From positions 1 to 11,257 of the forward strand of contig JAIRMK010000111.1 of the NCBI GenBank assembly GCA_031258755.1: a stretch of 11,257 nucleotides of DNA, given 5' to 3'. The number at the start of each line of letters is the position of its first letter. Within the stretch, counting starts at the first letter, position 1. The stretch comes from Prevotellaceae bacterium (GTDB taxonomy: Bacteria > Bacteroidota > Bacteroidia > Bacteroidales > UBA932). Under the pieces are notes generated by a model. It made no database searches. It had not been told where the DNA came from and saw nothing but the letters and a program-made list of their open reading frames with translations. Positions 1 to 7,453 of this stretch are shown here, in pieces. A program made the position numbers and the translations under genes.

Positions 1-2
1 CG

Positions 3-458
3 CGTTACGTGGACGACTTTATTCTTATACATGAAGATAAACAATTGTTGCTTAATTTGGTGAAGGTGTTGCGTGAGTTTTTGGCAACGAGAATGGGATT
101 GGAATTACACCCTGATAAAATTTACCTGCAGCATTATACAAAAGGCGTGCAGTTTCTCAACGCATACATAAAACCGCATCGTACGTATATCCGCAATCGC
201 ACAAAAACAAAGACGTACCACATGCTCAACAAGTGGAACTGTTATTTTGACTCGTGGAATGAGGAGATACCGCCACCGCCGGACGTATTGGCCGAGTTTC
301 GCGCACAAATCAATTCCTATTTGGGTTTTATGATACATCAGAATACGTATAACCTGCGCCGGAAAATGTTGCTTGAAGTGCTGTCGCCCAAGGCATACCG
401 CTACTTGTATGCGGTAAATTTACGGAAAATGGTAATTAAAAAATGGGTTAAGAGTTAA
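3..458 (+). CDS. Reverse transcriptase, C-terminal part (DGR-like), 5' end outside window
   Basis: This is the end of an RNA-directed DNA polymerase; the frame is open from the left edge and stops at TAA 456-458. The first visible residues are RYVDDF, the palm-domain YxDD motif whose two aspartates bind the catalytic metals. Downstream come LGLELHPDKIYLQHYTKGVQFL and KPHRTYIRNRT-type segments, written here only in part, and a helical thumb-like tail with INSYLGFM. About 151 residues are present, so roughly half or more of a typical 300-400 residue enzyme lies left of the window. The 'QHY.KGV.FL ... KPHR.YI.NRT' pattern resembles, from memory, Bacteroidales reverse transcriptases that sit beside four-helix-bundle (Avd-like) and lectin-fold genes, i.e. 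diversity-generating retroelements. A group II intron maturase is less likely, because no maturase X or HNH endonuclease domain follows the thumb. The reverse transcriptase call is firm; the DGR subtype is inference, since template and variable repeats are not in view. Confidence 0.9.
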   Translation, partial: RYVDDFILIHEDKQLLLNLVKVLREFLATRMGLELHPDKIYLQHYTKGVQFLNAYIKPHRTYIRNRTKTKTYHMLNKWNCYFDSWNEEIPPPPDVLAEFRAQINSYLGFMIHQNTYNLRRKMLLEVLSPKAYRYLYAVNLRKMVIKKWVKS

Positions 459-480
459 CCATTAACCATTAACCATTAAC
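455..480. repeat. Tandem 7-bp repeat TTAACCA (3.7 copies)
   Basis: Three full copies of TTAACCA (455-475) plus TTAAC (476-480) fill the space between the reverse transcriptase stop and the gyrB stop. The first copy carries the TAA stop of the reverse transcriptase, and the last base of the tract is the first base of the gyrB stop complement (480-482). There is no hairpin with a T run here, so it does not look like a conventional terminator for either convergent gene. Confidence 0.9.
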
Positions 481-2459
481 TACGTGTCGATATTGGCGTA
501 TTTGGCGTGGGTTTCGATAAACTCGCGGCGCGGCGGCACTTCATCGCCCATCAGCATGGAGAAGATGCGGTCGGCTTCGGCGGCATTGTCAATGGTGACT
601 TGTCGCAGTAGGCGGTTTTCGGGGTTCATGGTCGTTTCCCATAATTGTTCGGGGTTCATTTCGCCCAACCCTTTATAGCGCTGCACACGCAGGTTTTCTT
701 TTCCTTTCCCTATTTCTTCCACAGCCTGTTTGCGTTCCGTGTCATTCCAGCAATAGCGTTTTTCTTTTCCTTTGGTTACCAAATAGAGTGGGGGGGTGGC
801 GATGTAGAGGTGTCCGCGTTTTATCAGGTCGTTCATGTGGCGGAAGAAGAAAGTCATGATGAGTGTGGCAATATGGCTTCCGTCCACGTCGGCGTCGGTC
901 ATGATGATGATTTTGTAGTAGCGCAGTTTTTCGAGGTTCAGCGCTTTGCTGTCTTCTTCCGTGCCGATGCTGATGCCGAGTGCGGTGAAGATATTCCGGA
1001 TTTCGTCGCTCTCAAATACTTTATGCTCCATGGCTTTTTCGACATTGAGAATTTTCCCGCGCAGCGGCAGGATGGCCTGAAACATGCGATCGCGGCCTTG
1101 TTTTGCCGAGCCGCCGGCCGAGTCGCCTTCCACCAGATAGAGTTCGCATTTTGCGGGGTCGCGGTCGGAGCAGTCGGCCAGTTTCCCGGGAAGCCCTGAG
1201 CCGGACATGACGGTTTTGCGCTGCACCATCTCGCGCGCTTTACGTGCGGCATGGCGGGCTGTGGCGGCCAGTATGACCTTGTCGATAATAAGTTTTGCGT
1301 CTTTCGGATTTTCTTCGAGGTAATTGTCTAAGGCCATGCTTACGGCTTGCGATACGGAAGCCGTGACCTCGCTGTTCCCCAATTTTGTTTTGGTTTGTCC
1401 TTCAAACTGCGGCTCGGCCACTTTCACCGAAATCACGGCCGTGAGGCCTTCGCGGAAGTCGGCAGGGTCGATGTCAAACTTGAGTTTGGCGAGCATGCCG
1501 TTCTTTTCGGCAAAGTTTTTCAGTGTCGTGGTGAGCCCGCGGCGGAAGCCCGAAAGGTGTGTGCCGCCTTCAATGGTGTTGATGTTGTTCACATACGAGT
1601 GTACGTTTTCGCTGAAACCGCTGTTGTATTGCATGGCGACCTCTATCGGCAAGCCTGTTTTTTCGGTTTCCAGATAAATGGGTTTTTCCGTCAGTTTTTC
1701 GCGTGTGCCGTCAAGGAAAGCAACAAATTCGAGCAGTCCGGTTTCCGAATAGAAATGGTCGGAATGGTAATGTTTCCCGGCTTCGTTTTCGCTTTCGTTT
1801 TCTTCCCATTCGCGCTTGTCGGTAAGGGTGAGATGGATGCCCTTATTTAAAAACGCCAGTTCGCGCAAGCGCGTGGCCAACGTGTCGTAGTCGTATTTGG
1901 TGGTTACGGTGAAGATTGTATCATCGGGCTTGAACGTAATGGTGGTGCCGGTCCGGTCGGATGCGCCCACCACTTTCACCTCATATTGCGGGATGCCGTA
2001 TTGATATTCCTGCCGGAAGATTTTCCCTTCCCGGTGGATTTCCGCTATTAGTAGCGATGACAGTGCATTTACGCACGATACGCCTACGCCGTGTAACCCG
2101 CCTGATACCTTATAGCTTCCTTTGTCGAACTTGCCGCCGGCATGCAGCACGGTGAGCACCACTTCCAGGGCCGATTTGCCTTCCTTTTGCATGATGTCGG
2201 TCGGGATGCCGCGTCCGTCGTCGATTACCGTGATGGAGTTGTCTTCATTGATGGTTACGTTGATGTTTTTGCAATAGCCGGCCAGCGCTTCGTCGATAGA
2301 GTTATCGACTACTTCATACACCAAATGATGCAATCCGCGTTGGCTTATGTCGCCGATATACATGGATGGGCGTTTTCTAACGGCTTCAAGGCCTTCAAGT
2401 ACCTGAATGTTTTCGGCCGAATAGGAATTGGCCGCTTGTCTTTCGTTTTCTATAATCAT
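480..2459 (-). CDS. gyrB: DNA gyrase subunit B
   Basis: ATPase subunit of DNA gyrase, which with GyrA introduces negative supercoils into DNA in the cytoplasm. The chosen product has 659 residues, close to the ~650 usual in Bacteroidota. In order: GHKL ATPase domain with the metal-binding Asn53 in NSIDEA, DDGRGIP (80-86) and the ATP-lid GGLHGVGV (120-127); transducer domain with NNINTIEGGTH (291-301) and QTKTKLGNSEV (355-365); TOPRIM domain with EGDSAGG (Glu445) and TDADVDGSHI (Asp522, Asp524); C-terminal QRYKGLGEM (593-601). The short form without the E. coli-type insertion is normal for this phylum. The same frame opens 60 bases earlier at 2519, but that stretch holds the promoter boxes at 2489-2519, so ATG at 2459 is the sensible start. 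No Shine-Dalgarno sequence is seen. The gene is convergent with the reverse transcriptase and separated from the upstream barrel gene by 117 bases. GyrB is preferred over ParE on overall sequence and C-terminal motifs. Confidence 0.97.
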   Translation of the reverse strand: MIIENERQAANSYSAENIQVLEGLEAVRKRPSMYIGDISQRGLHHLVYEVVDNSIDEALAGYCKNINVTINEDNSITVIDDGRGIPTDIMQKEGKSALEVVLTVLHAGGKFDKGSYKVSGGLHGVGVSCVNALSSLLIAEIHREGKIFRQEYQYGIPQYEVKVVGASDRTGTTITFKPDDTIFTVTTKYDYDTLATRLRELAFLNKGIHLTLTDKREWEENESENEAGKHYHSDHFYSETGLLEFVAFLDGTREKLTEKPIYLETEKTGLPIEVAMQYNSGFSENVHSYVNNINTIEGGTHLSGFRRGLTTTLKNFAEKNGMLAKLKFDIDPADFREGLTAVISVKVAEPQFEGQTKTKLGNSEVTASVSQAVSMALDNYLEENPKDAKLIIDKVILAATARHAARKAREMVQRKTVMSGSGLPGKLADCSDRDPAKCELYLVEGDSAGGSAKQGRDRMFQAILPLRGKILNVEKAMEHKVFESDEIRNIFTALGISIGTEEDSKALNLEKLRYYKIIIMTDADVDGSHIATLIMTFFFRHMNDLIKRGHLYIATPPLYLVTKGKEKRYCWNDTERKQAVEEIGKGKENLRVQRYKGLGEMNPEQLWETTMNPENRLLRQVTIDNAAEADRIFSMLMGDEVPPRREFIETHAKYANIDT

Positions 2460-2488
2460 AGTTAAAAATCGTCGTTTAGATATGTGCG

Positions 2489-2519
2489 CAAAGGTAGTAA
2501 TATTTTGCGTAATTTGCAA
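2489..2519 (-). promoter_or_regulatory. gyrB promoter (Bacteroidota -33/-7 type)
   Basis: On the minus strand, TTG (2519-2517), a 20-base spacer, then TACCTTTG (2496-2489), matching the Bacteroidota TTTG / TAnnTTTG consensus. The -7 box ends 29 bases before the ATG at 2459, giving a short leader. The match also rules out the longer gyrB start at 2519. Confidence 0.75.
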
Positions 2520-2576
2520 TGAAAAAACGCAGAAAAAACAAGGTGGAAGCAGAAAGTTTTAATGCTTTTTTATTTC

Positions 2577-4382
2577 TTAAAATGAATAAGTTAAGCCTCC
2601 TCCGACAGTTATGCCCTGATGATAGTAAAGGTAATAGTTTTGATAGGACTGATTCAGCAGGTTTTTCCCTTGGAGGAAAACGGAAAATCTGTCGTTTATG
2701 CGATATTCTACCGTAAGTCCCAAATTTATGTAGGCCTTTGTCGAAGTTGTGTGTGCGGCGTAAGCTGCGGGTAGCAGCACTGGCGTCTCTCCGCGGTAAA
2801 GCGCATCGACAATAAATATGAGCGGGTTTACTTTATACCGTAGCTGCAATCCGGCTTCAATGGCCGGTTTGTGCCATGCTTTTTGCTCCATGTCCATGTT
2901 GTATTTGATGTAATTGGAGAAAAACAAGGCGTCGAAATTACGGAACTTGGCGCTTAATTCAAGGCCTATGGCAATTTTTGATATATTGTCATACGACACG
3001 TCGAAGTTGCTGCGGAGCCCTGTTCCCAACAGTATGGGATCTTTGATGGACGCTGTGCTGTTGACAAAGAAGTACATGCTATCAATCATGCTGTAGGATG
3101 CTTTCAAGCAATAAGCAAAAACAGTACTGAAACTTCCTCTGACGCCGGCTTCACCTTTTATTCTGGTGCGGGTATTTGAAACATCCAATCCCGGCAGCAC
3201 ATAAGGGTTTTCGGAAACAATTTTTTCGTAATTGTTGAGGGTCGAGCCGCCTGTTATTTCCAGATAGGGAATGAGTATGCCGTTGTATGTGATAAAATGA
3301 AAGGCCAGGAAAGGATAGAAGTTGTAGCTTAGTCCGTAGCCATTGTAAATGCCTTCGATGTTCAGCCCTGCCGATGCTTTCATGAGGTCGTCGTGGTAGG
3401 TATAAGCAGGTATGGCGTTAAACAGCCCCGACGAAAGGTTTTTGGACAGGTTGTCGCGGTTGTATGCCTGAGCGTGCAGTTGCAGGTTAAAAATGTGGTG
3501 CGGGGTTATTCTGAAATTGAGAAATCCGTTTACTCCAACCGTGTGTTGGTTTACAGGCTTCGTGCTCAAAAAACGATGCGCCGTTTCTTTGATGTAATCA
3601 AAATAAGCCTGCAGGCTGAAAGAAAAAGTTTTGTTCACATTGTCGAGGGTATATATGCGGGCGTCGGCGTTGACAATGTTAAATGCCTGGCTCATGAATT
3701 TACGCACATAACTGTTGTCGGTAATTCTTTCGGTATATCCGTTGTCGATATTTTCTTTGAGAAGGAGCGTGTCCTGGCCGTAATATAGCAGGGATTGGTG
3801 TTTGTATTCCGCTTTGACATCTATGGCCGCATGTTTGAAAAAGTGTTGCATCACCACACCGGCTCTGGTTGTTTCGTGCGTCGCCAAAATTTCATCGGGA
3901 ATGGGTCGTGGGGTTACCGGCGCCTGGTCGTAAAGCGGCGATTTTCCCCAGAATGAACGATGTTTGAGGTAAATGCTCACAGCCGATTTTTTAGATAGCG
4001 GATTGTGGAGATAGAAGTCGGCTTCGGGTGTCAAGGGGTGCATAAATGCAGCGCGCAAGTATCCGTATCCCATATCGGGCACAGTGAGATTGTCAATGGC
4101 CATTGAAATGGCAGGAATAGGCTCGAGCGAGAAACTGCTCTGCATGTCGTGGGCAATAAACGGATAGGTGAATGTTGTTTTTGGGTATATTAAAGAGTCG
4201 TTGGCATTGTATTTGACGTCAATCTTATCGGTTTCGAAGATTTTTCTCGTGTAGTCGGTCTCAATTTCAACAATAGTAGGCTCCAGCCCGGTATTTTTTT
4301 TTGAAGATTGTTGCGCCACCACAGCATTGCTTATGCAAAGCATCAATCCGGCAATCAATATGGCAGTGTAATGTAGTTTCAT
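2577..4382 (-). CDS. Outer-membrane beta-barrel protein, TonB-receptor-like, no plug domain
   Basis: A 601-residue exported protein. Residues 1-24 form a Sec signal peptide (hydrophobic core ILIAGLMLC, likely cut after VVA before QQ). The rest alternates polar and aromatic/hydrophobic residues as transmembrane beta-strands do, and the chain ends in GGGLTYSF with a terminal Phe, the usual outer-membrane insertion signal. The last part (FLQGKNLLNQSYQNYY) is the typical end of a TonB-dependent receptor barrel. No plug domain or TonB box is visible between signal peptide and barrel, and the length is short for a full receptor (700-1100 residues), so TonB-driven transport cannot be assumed. It starts 2 bases after the stop of the TPR gene, so the two are almost certainly co-transcribed and probably act together at the outer membrane. 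The substrate is unknown. The barrel nature is well supported; the exact family is inferred. Confidence 0.8.
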   Translation of the reverse strand: MKLHYTAILIAGLMLCISNAVVAQQSSKKNTGLEPTIVEIETDYTRKIFETDKIDVKYNANDSLIYPKTTFTYPFIAHDMQSSFSLEPIPAISMAIDNLTVPDMGYGYLRAAFMHPLTPEADFYLHNPLSKKSAVSIYLKHRSFWGKSPLYDQAPVTPRPIPDEILATHETTRAGVVMQHFFKHAAIDVKAEYKHQSLLYYGQDTLLLKENIDNGYTERITDNSYVRKFMSQAFNIVNADARIYTLDNVNKTFSFSLQAYFDYIKETAHRFLSTKPVNQHTVGVNGFLNFRITPHHIFNLQLHAQAYNRDNLSKNLSSGLFNAIPAYTYHDDLMKASAGLNIEGIYNGYGLSYNFYPFLAFHFITYNGILIPYLEITGGSTLNNYEKIVSENPYVLPGLDVSNTRTRIKGEAGVRGSFSTVFAYCLKASYSMIDSMYFFVNSTASIKDPILLGTGLRSNFDVSYDNISKIAIGLELSAKFRNFDALFFSNYIKYNMDMEQKAWHKPAIEAGLQLRYKVNPLIFIVDALYRGETPVLLPAAYAAHTTSTKAYINLGLTVEYRINDRFSVFLQGKNLLNQSYQNYYLYYHQGITVGGGLTYSF

Positions 4383-4384
4383 AG

Positions 4385-7300
4385 TTATTGAATTGCAGCT
4401 AAACGTGTTTTTACAACGTCAATTATTCCGTCATTTTCTATGGTATATCCTTCAAGGAGGCTGTTGTAAGTGGCTTTCGCCCGTTCAATTTCGTTTTTCG
4501 CCACATAAATATCGCCTAAAATGATAAAGCTTCGCGCCAGCCAGTAGGGTTGCCTGCTTTGCGCTTCCGAGAAGGCGAATATGGCATTTATGGCGTCGTC
4601 GTTGCGGTTGCTTTGGTATAATATGTCGATGGCGAGGAATGCGGCTTCGGCGCCTTCGGGCGTTTTAATGAAATTGTCGGATAATTGTTTGTAAAATAAC
4701 AGGGCTTCTTCGGTATGCCCTATCTGCTGGCTCGACTTGGCGCGTATGAGCAGGGCTTTCAGCCGTTCCTGTTCGGTAATAGTTGAAAACCGGAGCGCGT
4801 TTTGTGCCATTTCAATAGCTTGCCGGTAATTGTCAATATTGAAATAAGCTTCCATCATCCGGCATGTGGCTTCAAGTTTATAGGGCTCTTCCTGAGTGAG
4901 CGCGAGCAGTTTTTCATACGATTTTATTACGTCGTTGTAATCTTCGAGCCTGTATACACAGCGTGCATATCCAAGCATGGCGAGCTCGGTGAAATCGCCC
5001 CGGAGTTGCGCAATGACGTAGCTGAAATGGTTTTTGGCTTCGTTGTATTGCCGCTTTCGGAATAAGCAGTCGCCGAGATAGAAATTGGCTTGAGAAGCAT
5101 ACGTTGTGGTGGGGTACATTTGCAGGAAGTCCCGGAATGTTTTAATGGCCTCGTCACATTCACCGGAGAGGTATATCCTTTCAGCCTGATTGAAGCGGCC
5201 GTCTTGTTTTTCCTGTTCTCTTTCGGTTTCGTCCACATTATCATTTATGGACAACTGGTCGACAAAGGTGTAGTAGCTTTCGATGCTGTTGGTTTCGAGG
5301 TAGGCATTTTTCAGCCCGAGCAGTGCATTTTGTGTTTCTTGCGAATTGGGGTTGAACAGTACGGCTTTTCTGTAATAATCAATAGCTGTTTTGAAATTGC
5401 GGGTATTCGAGTTAATCAGTCCAAGTTCGATGAGCGCCAGCTGGCAGTAGGGATGGGTGGGGTAGTATTGTGTAATGGTAATAAATGACTTGCTGGCCAT
5501 GTCGAATTTGTTAAGCAGTACGTAAGTGCGCCCTATCTCATAAATTCCCATCGGTGTATAATCGGATTGAGGAAAATCTACGCTGAGCCTGTTGAGTATT
5601 TCCAGTTTTTGTTGCAGTTTGCTGGACAATCCCATGGCCATGGCTTTTTGATACATGGCGTAGTCCACATGTTCGGCTTTAAGCTGTATGGTTTTGTCGT
5701 AATTATCGACAGCGAAGGCGTATTTTTTTTGGGTGAAATAACATTCGCCAATGCAATTATAAGCGTCACCGAGGTACTTGGTATCCACTTCCGCCAAAGC
5801 TACAAATTTTCTAAACCAACTTATGGCAGTGTCGTATTCTTTCATGTTGAAAGCGCAATACCCAATGTTGTAATGTGCGAGTTGAAATTCGGTTTTATTG
5901 TTAAAAGCCCCTTCGGAATGGATGAAGTCCTCATATTGTTTCATTGCTTTCCGGTATTCGCGGTTTTTGTAGAGGGCTTCGGCTTTCCAATAGCGCGCCA
6001 AGGCGGCGAGGTAGGAGTCATATTTGCTGTAGGTCAGGGAATAATCAAATAATTTGATGGCATTGTCGTATGAGGTGGAGTCAAAAGAAGTCATGGCCTG
6101 AACGAAAGCGATGCGCTGGATGTCGGCGTAATCTTTGTCGGTGCGCTTGGGCATTTCAAGGATTACTTCTATGGCTTTGCTGTAACGTTTATCTATGGTG
6201 TAGGCGATGGCGAGAATACGGCTTACGTCATTTTGCGGATTGGTTTTGTGGTAAATATAAATAGGGTCGGTGTCATTGTATAACTCCAGCGACAGTTTGG
6301 CCGCATTGAACATTGAAATATCCTTGATGGCATAATCGAAGTCAATTTTTCCGGCGGCGTTAAAATATTCGAGCGCTTTCTTGCTGTTGCCGGTTTTCAA
6401 TGCAATGTCACCGGCATAGTAGAGCGCATTTTGCGCCAGGGAATCGGCGCCGATGCTTAATACAGAGTCAAGCGCTTGTAAGGCTTCGGGATATTTTTTT
6501 AACCGGTAGTAAAGGGACGCTTCCAAATAATGGTCGTCACGCGTCATTTTCTTTGTTTTGTTTCTGTAAAGATTAAGATAATGAAGCGACTCTTCGTATT
6601 GTTGCGTTTTAAAATAGGCATTAGCGATGAGGTAGGCAATTTCGGGATACCGTGCATCGTCAACGGTTTTAATCAGGCTTATGCCGTTGGTGATTATTTT
6701 GTCGTATTCCTGTTGGTAGGCGTGTATTTGCAGGACATAGAATGCAATAAGCGAAGAAAAACGGCTGTCGGATTTTATTTCATTGAATGCGGTAATAGCC
6801 GATAAATAGTTTTTGCGCAAATATTCGATATGTGCGTAATAGTATGTAGCAGGAGCAGTGTATTCATTGGTTGGCAGTATTTTGACATGGGTAAATAAAG
6901 CCAGCGCTTTGTCGAAATTGTTGGTTTTAAAATAGGCGTACGCTTGTAAATAGAGGCACTCCAGCCTGTCGTTGGGCTCTAATTCCCTGTCGTCGGTTTT
7001 TTCAAACCACACGATGGCTTTTTTATATTGCTCGGTGCTGCATAGTTGCCTGGCCAGCGAAAAATGAATATAATTTAACTTCGGGTTATTAATTATCGTT
7101 TCACCAAGATGCATCACCATGGCTTCGCTATCATTCCGTTGCAGCTTGATGGCGCATAACGTGAGGTAGGATGCGATGTCAATTTGCAGTATTTCATTGG
7201 TGTTAATTTGTGCAGCTTTTTGGAACTGAGCCTGTGCATCAGTGTATTGTCCTTTTTCATACAAGTCAATGGCGCTGGAGTAATAGTCGTTGTCGAAGCC

Positions 7301-7387
7301 TGTATGTGTTTGTGCCGATGCAAGGATAGCGCTTGCACAAGAAAGAAACAAAATGCCAAATAAGGGGTAGCAAATTTTAATTTTCAT
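4385..7387 (-). CDS. Large exported TPR-repeat protein
   Basis: About 1000 residues, starting with a Sec signal peptide (MKIKICYPLFGILFLSC..., probable cut after ASA before QT). A Cys lies inside the hydrophobic stretch but the preceding residues (FLS) are a poor lipobox, so a soluble periplasmic or surface-attached form is preferred. Nearly the whole mature chain is built of degenerate tetratricopeptide repeats, each with the small-residue and aromatic pattern, e.g. YEKGQYTDAQAQFQKA near residue 45, YKNREYRKAMKQYEDF and MKEYDTAISWFRKF in the middle, and KRQYNEAKNHF and KNEIERAKATYNSLL towards the end. Such solenoids bind proteins, so it is probably a scaffold for an envelope complex. GTG two codons upstream (7393) is possible, but ATG at 7387 gives the better signal peptide. 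The partner is likely the barrel gene 2 bases downstream. No catalytic domain is visible. Confidence 0.85.
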   Translation of the reverse strand: MKIKICYPLFGILFLSCASAILASAQTHTGFDNDYYSSAIDLYEKGQYTDAQAQFQKAAQINTNEILQIDIASYLTLCAIKLQRNDSEAMVMHLGETIINNPKLNYIHFSLARQLCSTEQYKKAIVWFEKTDDRELEPNDRLECLYLQAYAYFKTNNFDKALALFTHVKILPTNEYTAPATYYYAHIEYLRKNYLSAITAFNEIKSDSRFSSLIAFYVLQIHAYQQEYDKIITNGISLIKTVDDARYPEIAYLIANAYFKTQQYEESLHYLNLYRNKTKKMTRDDHYLEASLYYRLKKYPEALQALDSVLSIGADSLAQNALYYAGDIALKTGNSKKALEYFNAAGKIDFDYAIKDISMFNAAKLSLELYNDTDPIYIYHKTNPQNDVSRILAIAYTIDKRYSKAIEVILEMPKRTDKDYADIQRIAFVQAMTSFDSTSYDNAIKLFDYSLTYSKYDSYLAALARYWKAEALYKNREYRKAMKQYEDFIHSEGAFNNKTEFQLAHYNIGYCAFNMKEYDTAISWFRKFVALAEVDTKYLGDAYNCIGECYFTQKKYAFAVDNYDKTIQLKAEHVDYAMYQKAMAMGLSSKLQQKLEILNRLSVDFPQSDYTPMGIYEIGRTYVLLNKFDMASKSFITITQYYPTHPYCQLALIELGLINSNTRNFKTAIDYYRKAVLFNPNSQETQNALLGLKNAYLETNSIESYYTFVDQLSINDNVDETEREQEKQDGRFNQAERIYLSGECDEAIKTFRDFLQMYPTTTYASQANFYLGDCLFRKRQYNEAKNHFSYVIAQLRGDFTELAMLGYARCVYRLEDYNDVIKSYEKLLALTQEEPYKLEATCRMMEAYFNIDNYRQAIEMAQNALRFSTITEQERLKALLIRAKSSQQIGHTEEALLFYKQLSDNFIKTPEGAEAAFLAIDILYQSNRNDDAINAIFAFSEAQSRQPYWLARSFIILGDIYVAKNEIERAKATYNSLLEGYTIENDGIIDVVKTRLAAIQ

Positions 7388-7406
7388 GGACACACATAAT
7401 AATCGA

Positions 7407-7437
7407 CAAAGATATGAAAATTATACTATAATCGGAA
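7407..7437 (-). promoter_or_regulatory. Promoter of the TPR-barrel operon
   Basis: Minus-strand TATCTTTG (7414-7407) fits the Bacteroidota -7 box exactly and ends 19 bases before the ATG at 7387. With a 20-base spacer the -33 position reads TTC instead of TTG, one mismatch, within a T-rich stretch. It lies in the 66-base gap after the S41 protease gene, so the TPR-barrel unit can be transcribed independently of it. Confidence 0.55.
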
Positions 7438-7453
7438 AATTTTGAAGCTGAAA

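Noticed and set aside
790..796. Run of seven G in gyrB as a phase-variable tract
   Set aside because: It encodes the conserved Pro-Pro of ATPPLYLV in an essential gene; a frameshift would destroy GyrB, and the frame is intact.
645..1850. Long plus-strand open frames opposite gyrB (645-1199, 1347-1850)
   Set aside because: They lie wholly within gyrB, show composition typical of antisense translation and have no recognisable domain.
480..2519. Longer gyrB start at 2519
   Set aside because: The added 20 codons coincide with the promoter boxes at 2489-2519 and are not like GyrB N termini.
2547..2570. AAGCA...TGCTT hairpin after the barrel gene as a terminator
   Set aside because: On the minus strand, where the barrel gene is transcribed, the stem is only 5 bp and no T run follows. 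The T run is on the wrong strand.
3393..6052. Plus-strand open frames opposite the barrel and TPR genes
   Set aside because: They are shadows of strongly supported minus-strand genes with no motif or promoter of their own.
7344..7387. TPR protein as a lipoprotein via the Cys in its signal peptide
   Set aside because: The residues before the Cys (FLS) fit a lipobox poorly and the hydrophobic stretch continues past it to a good Ala-Ser-Ala cleavage site.
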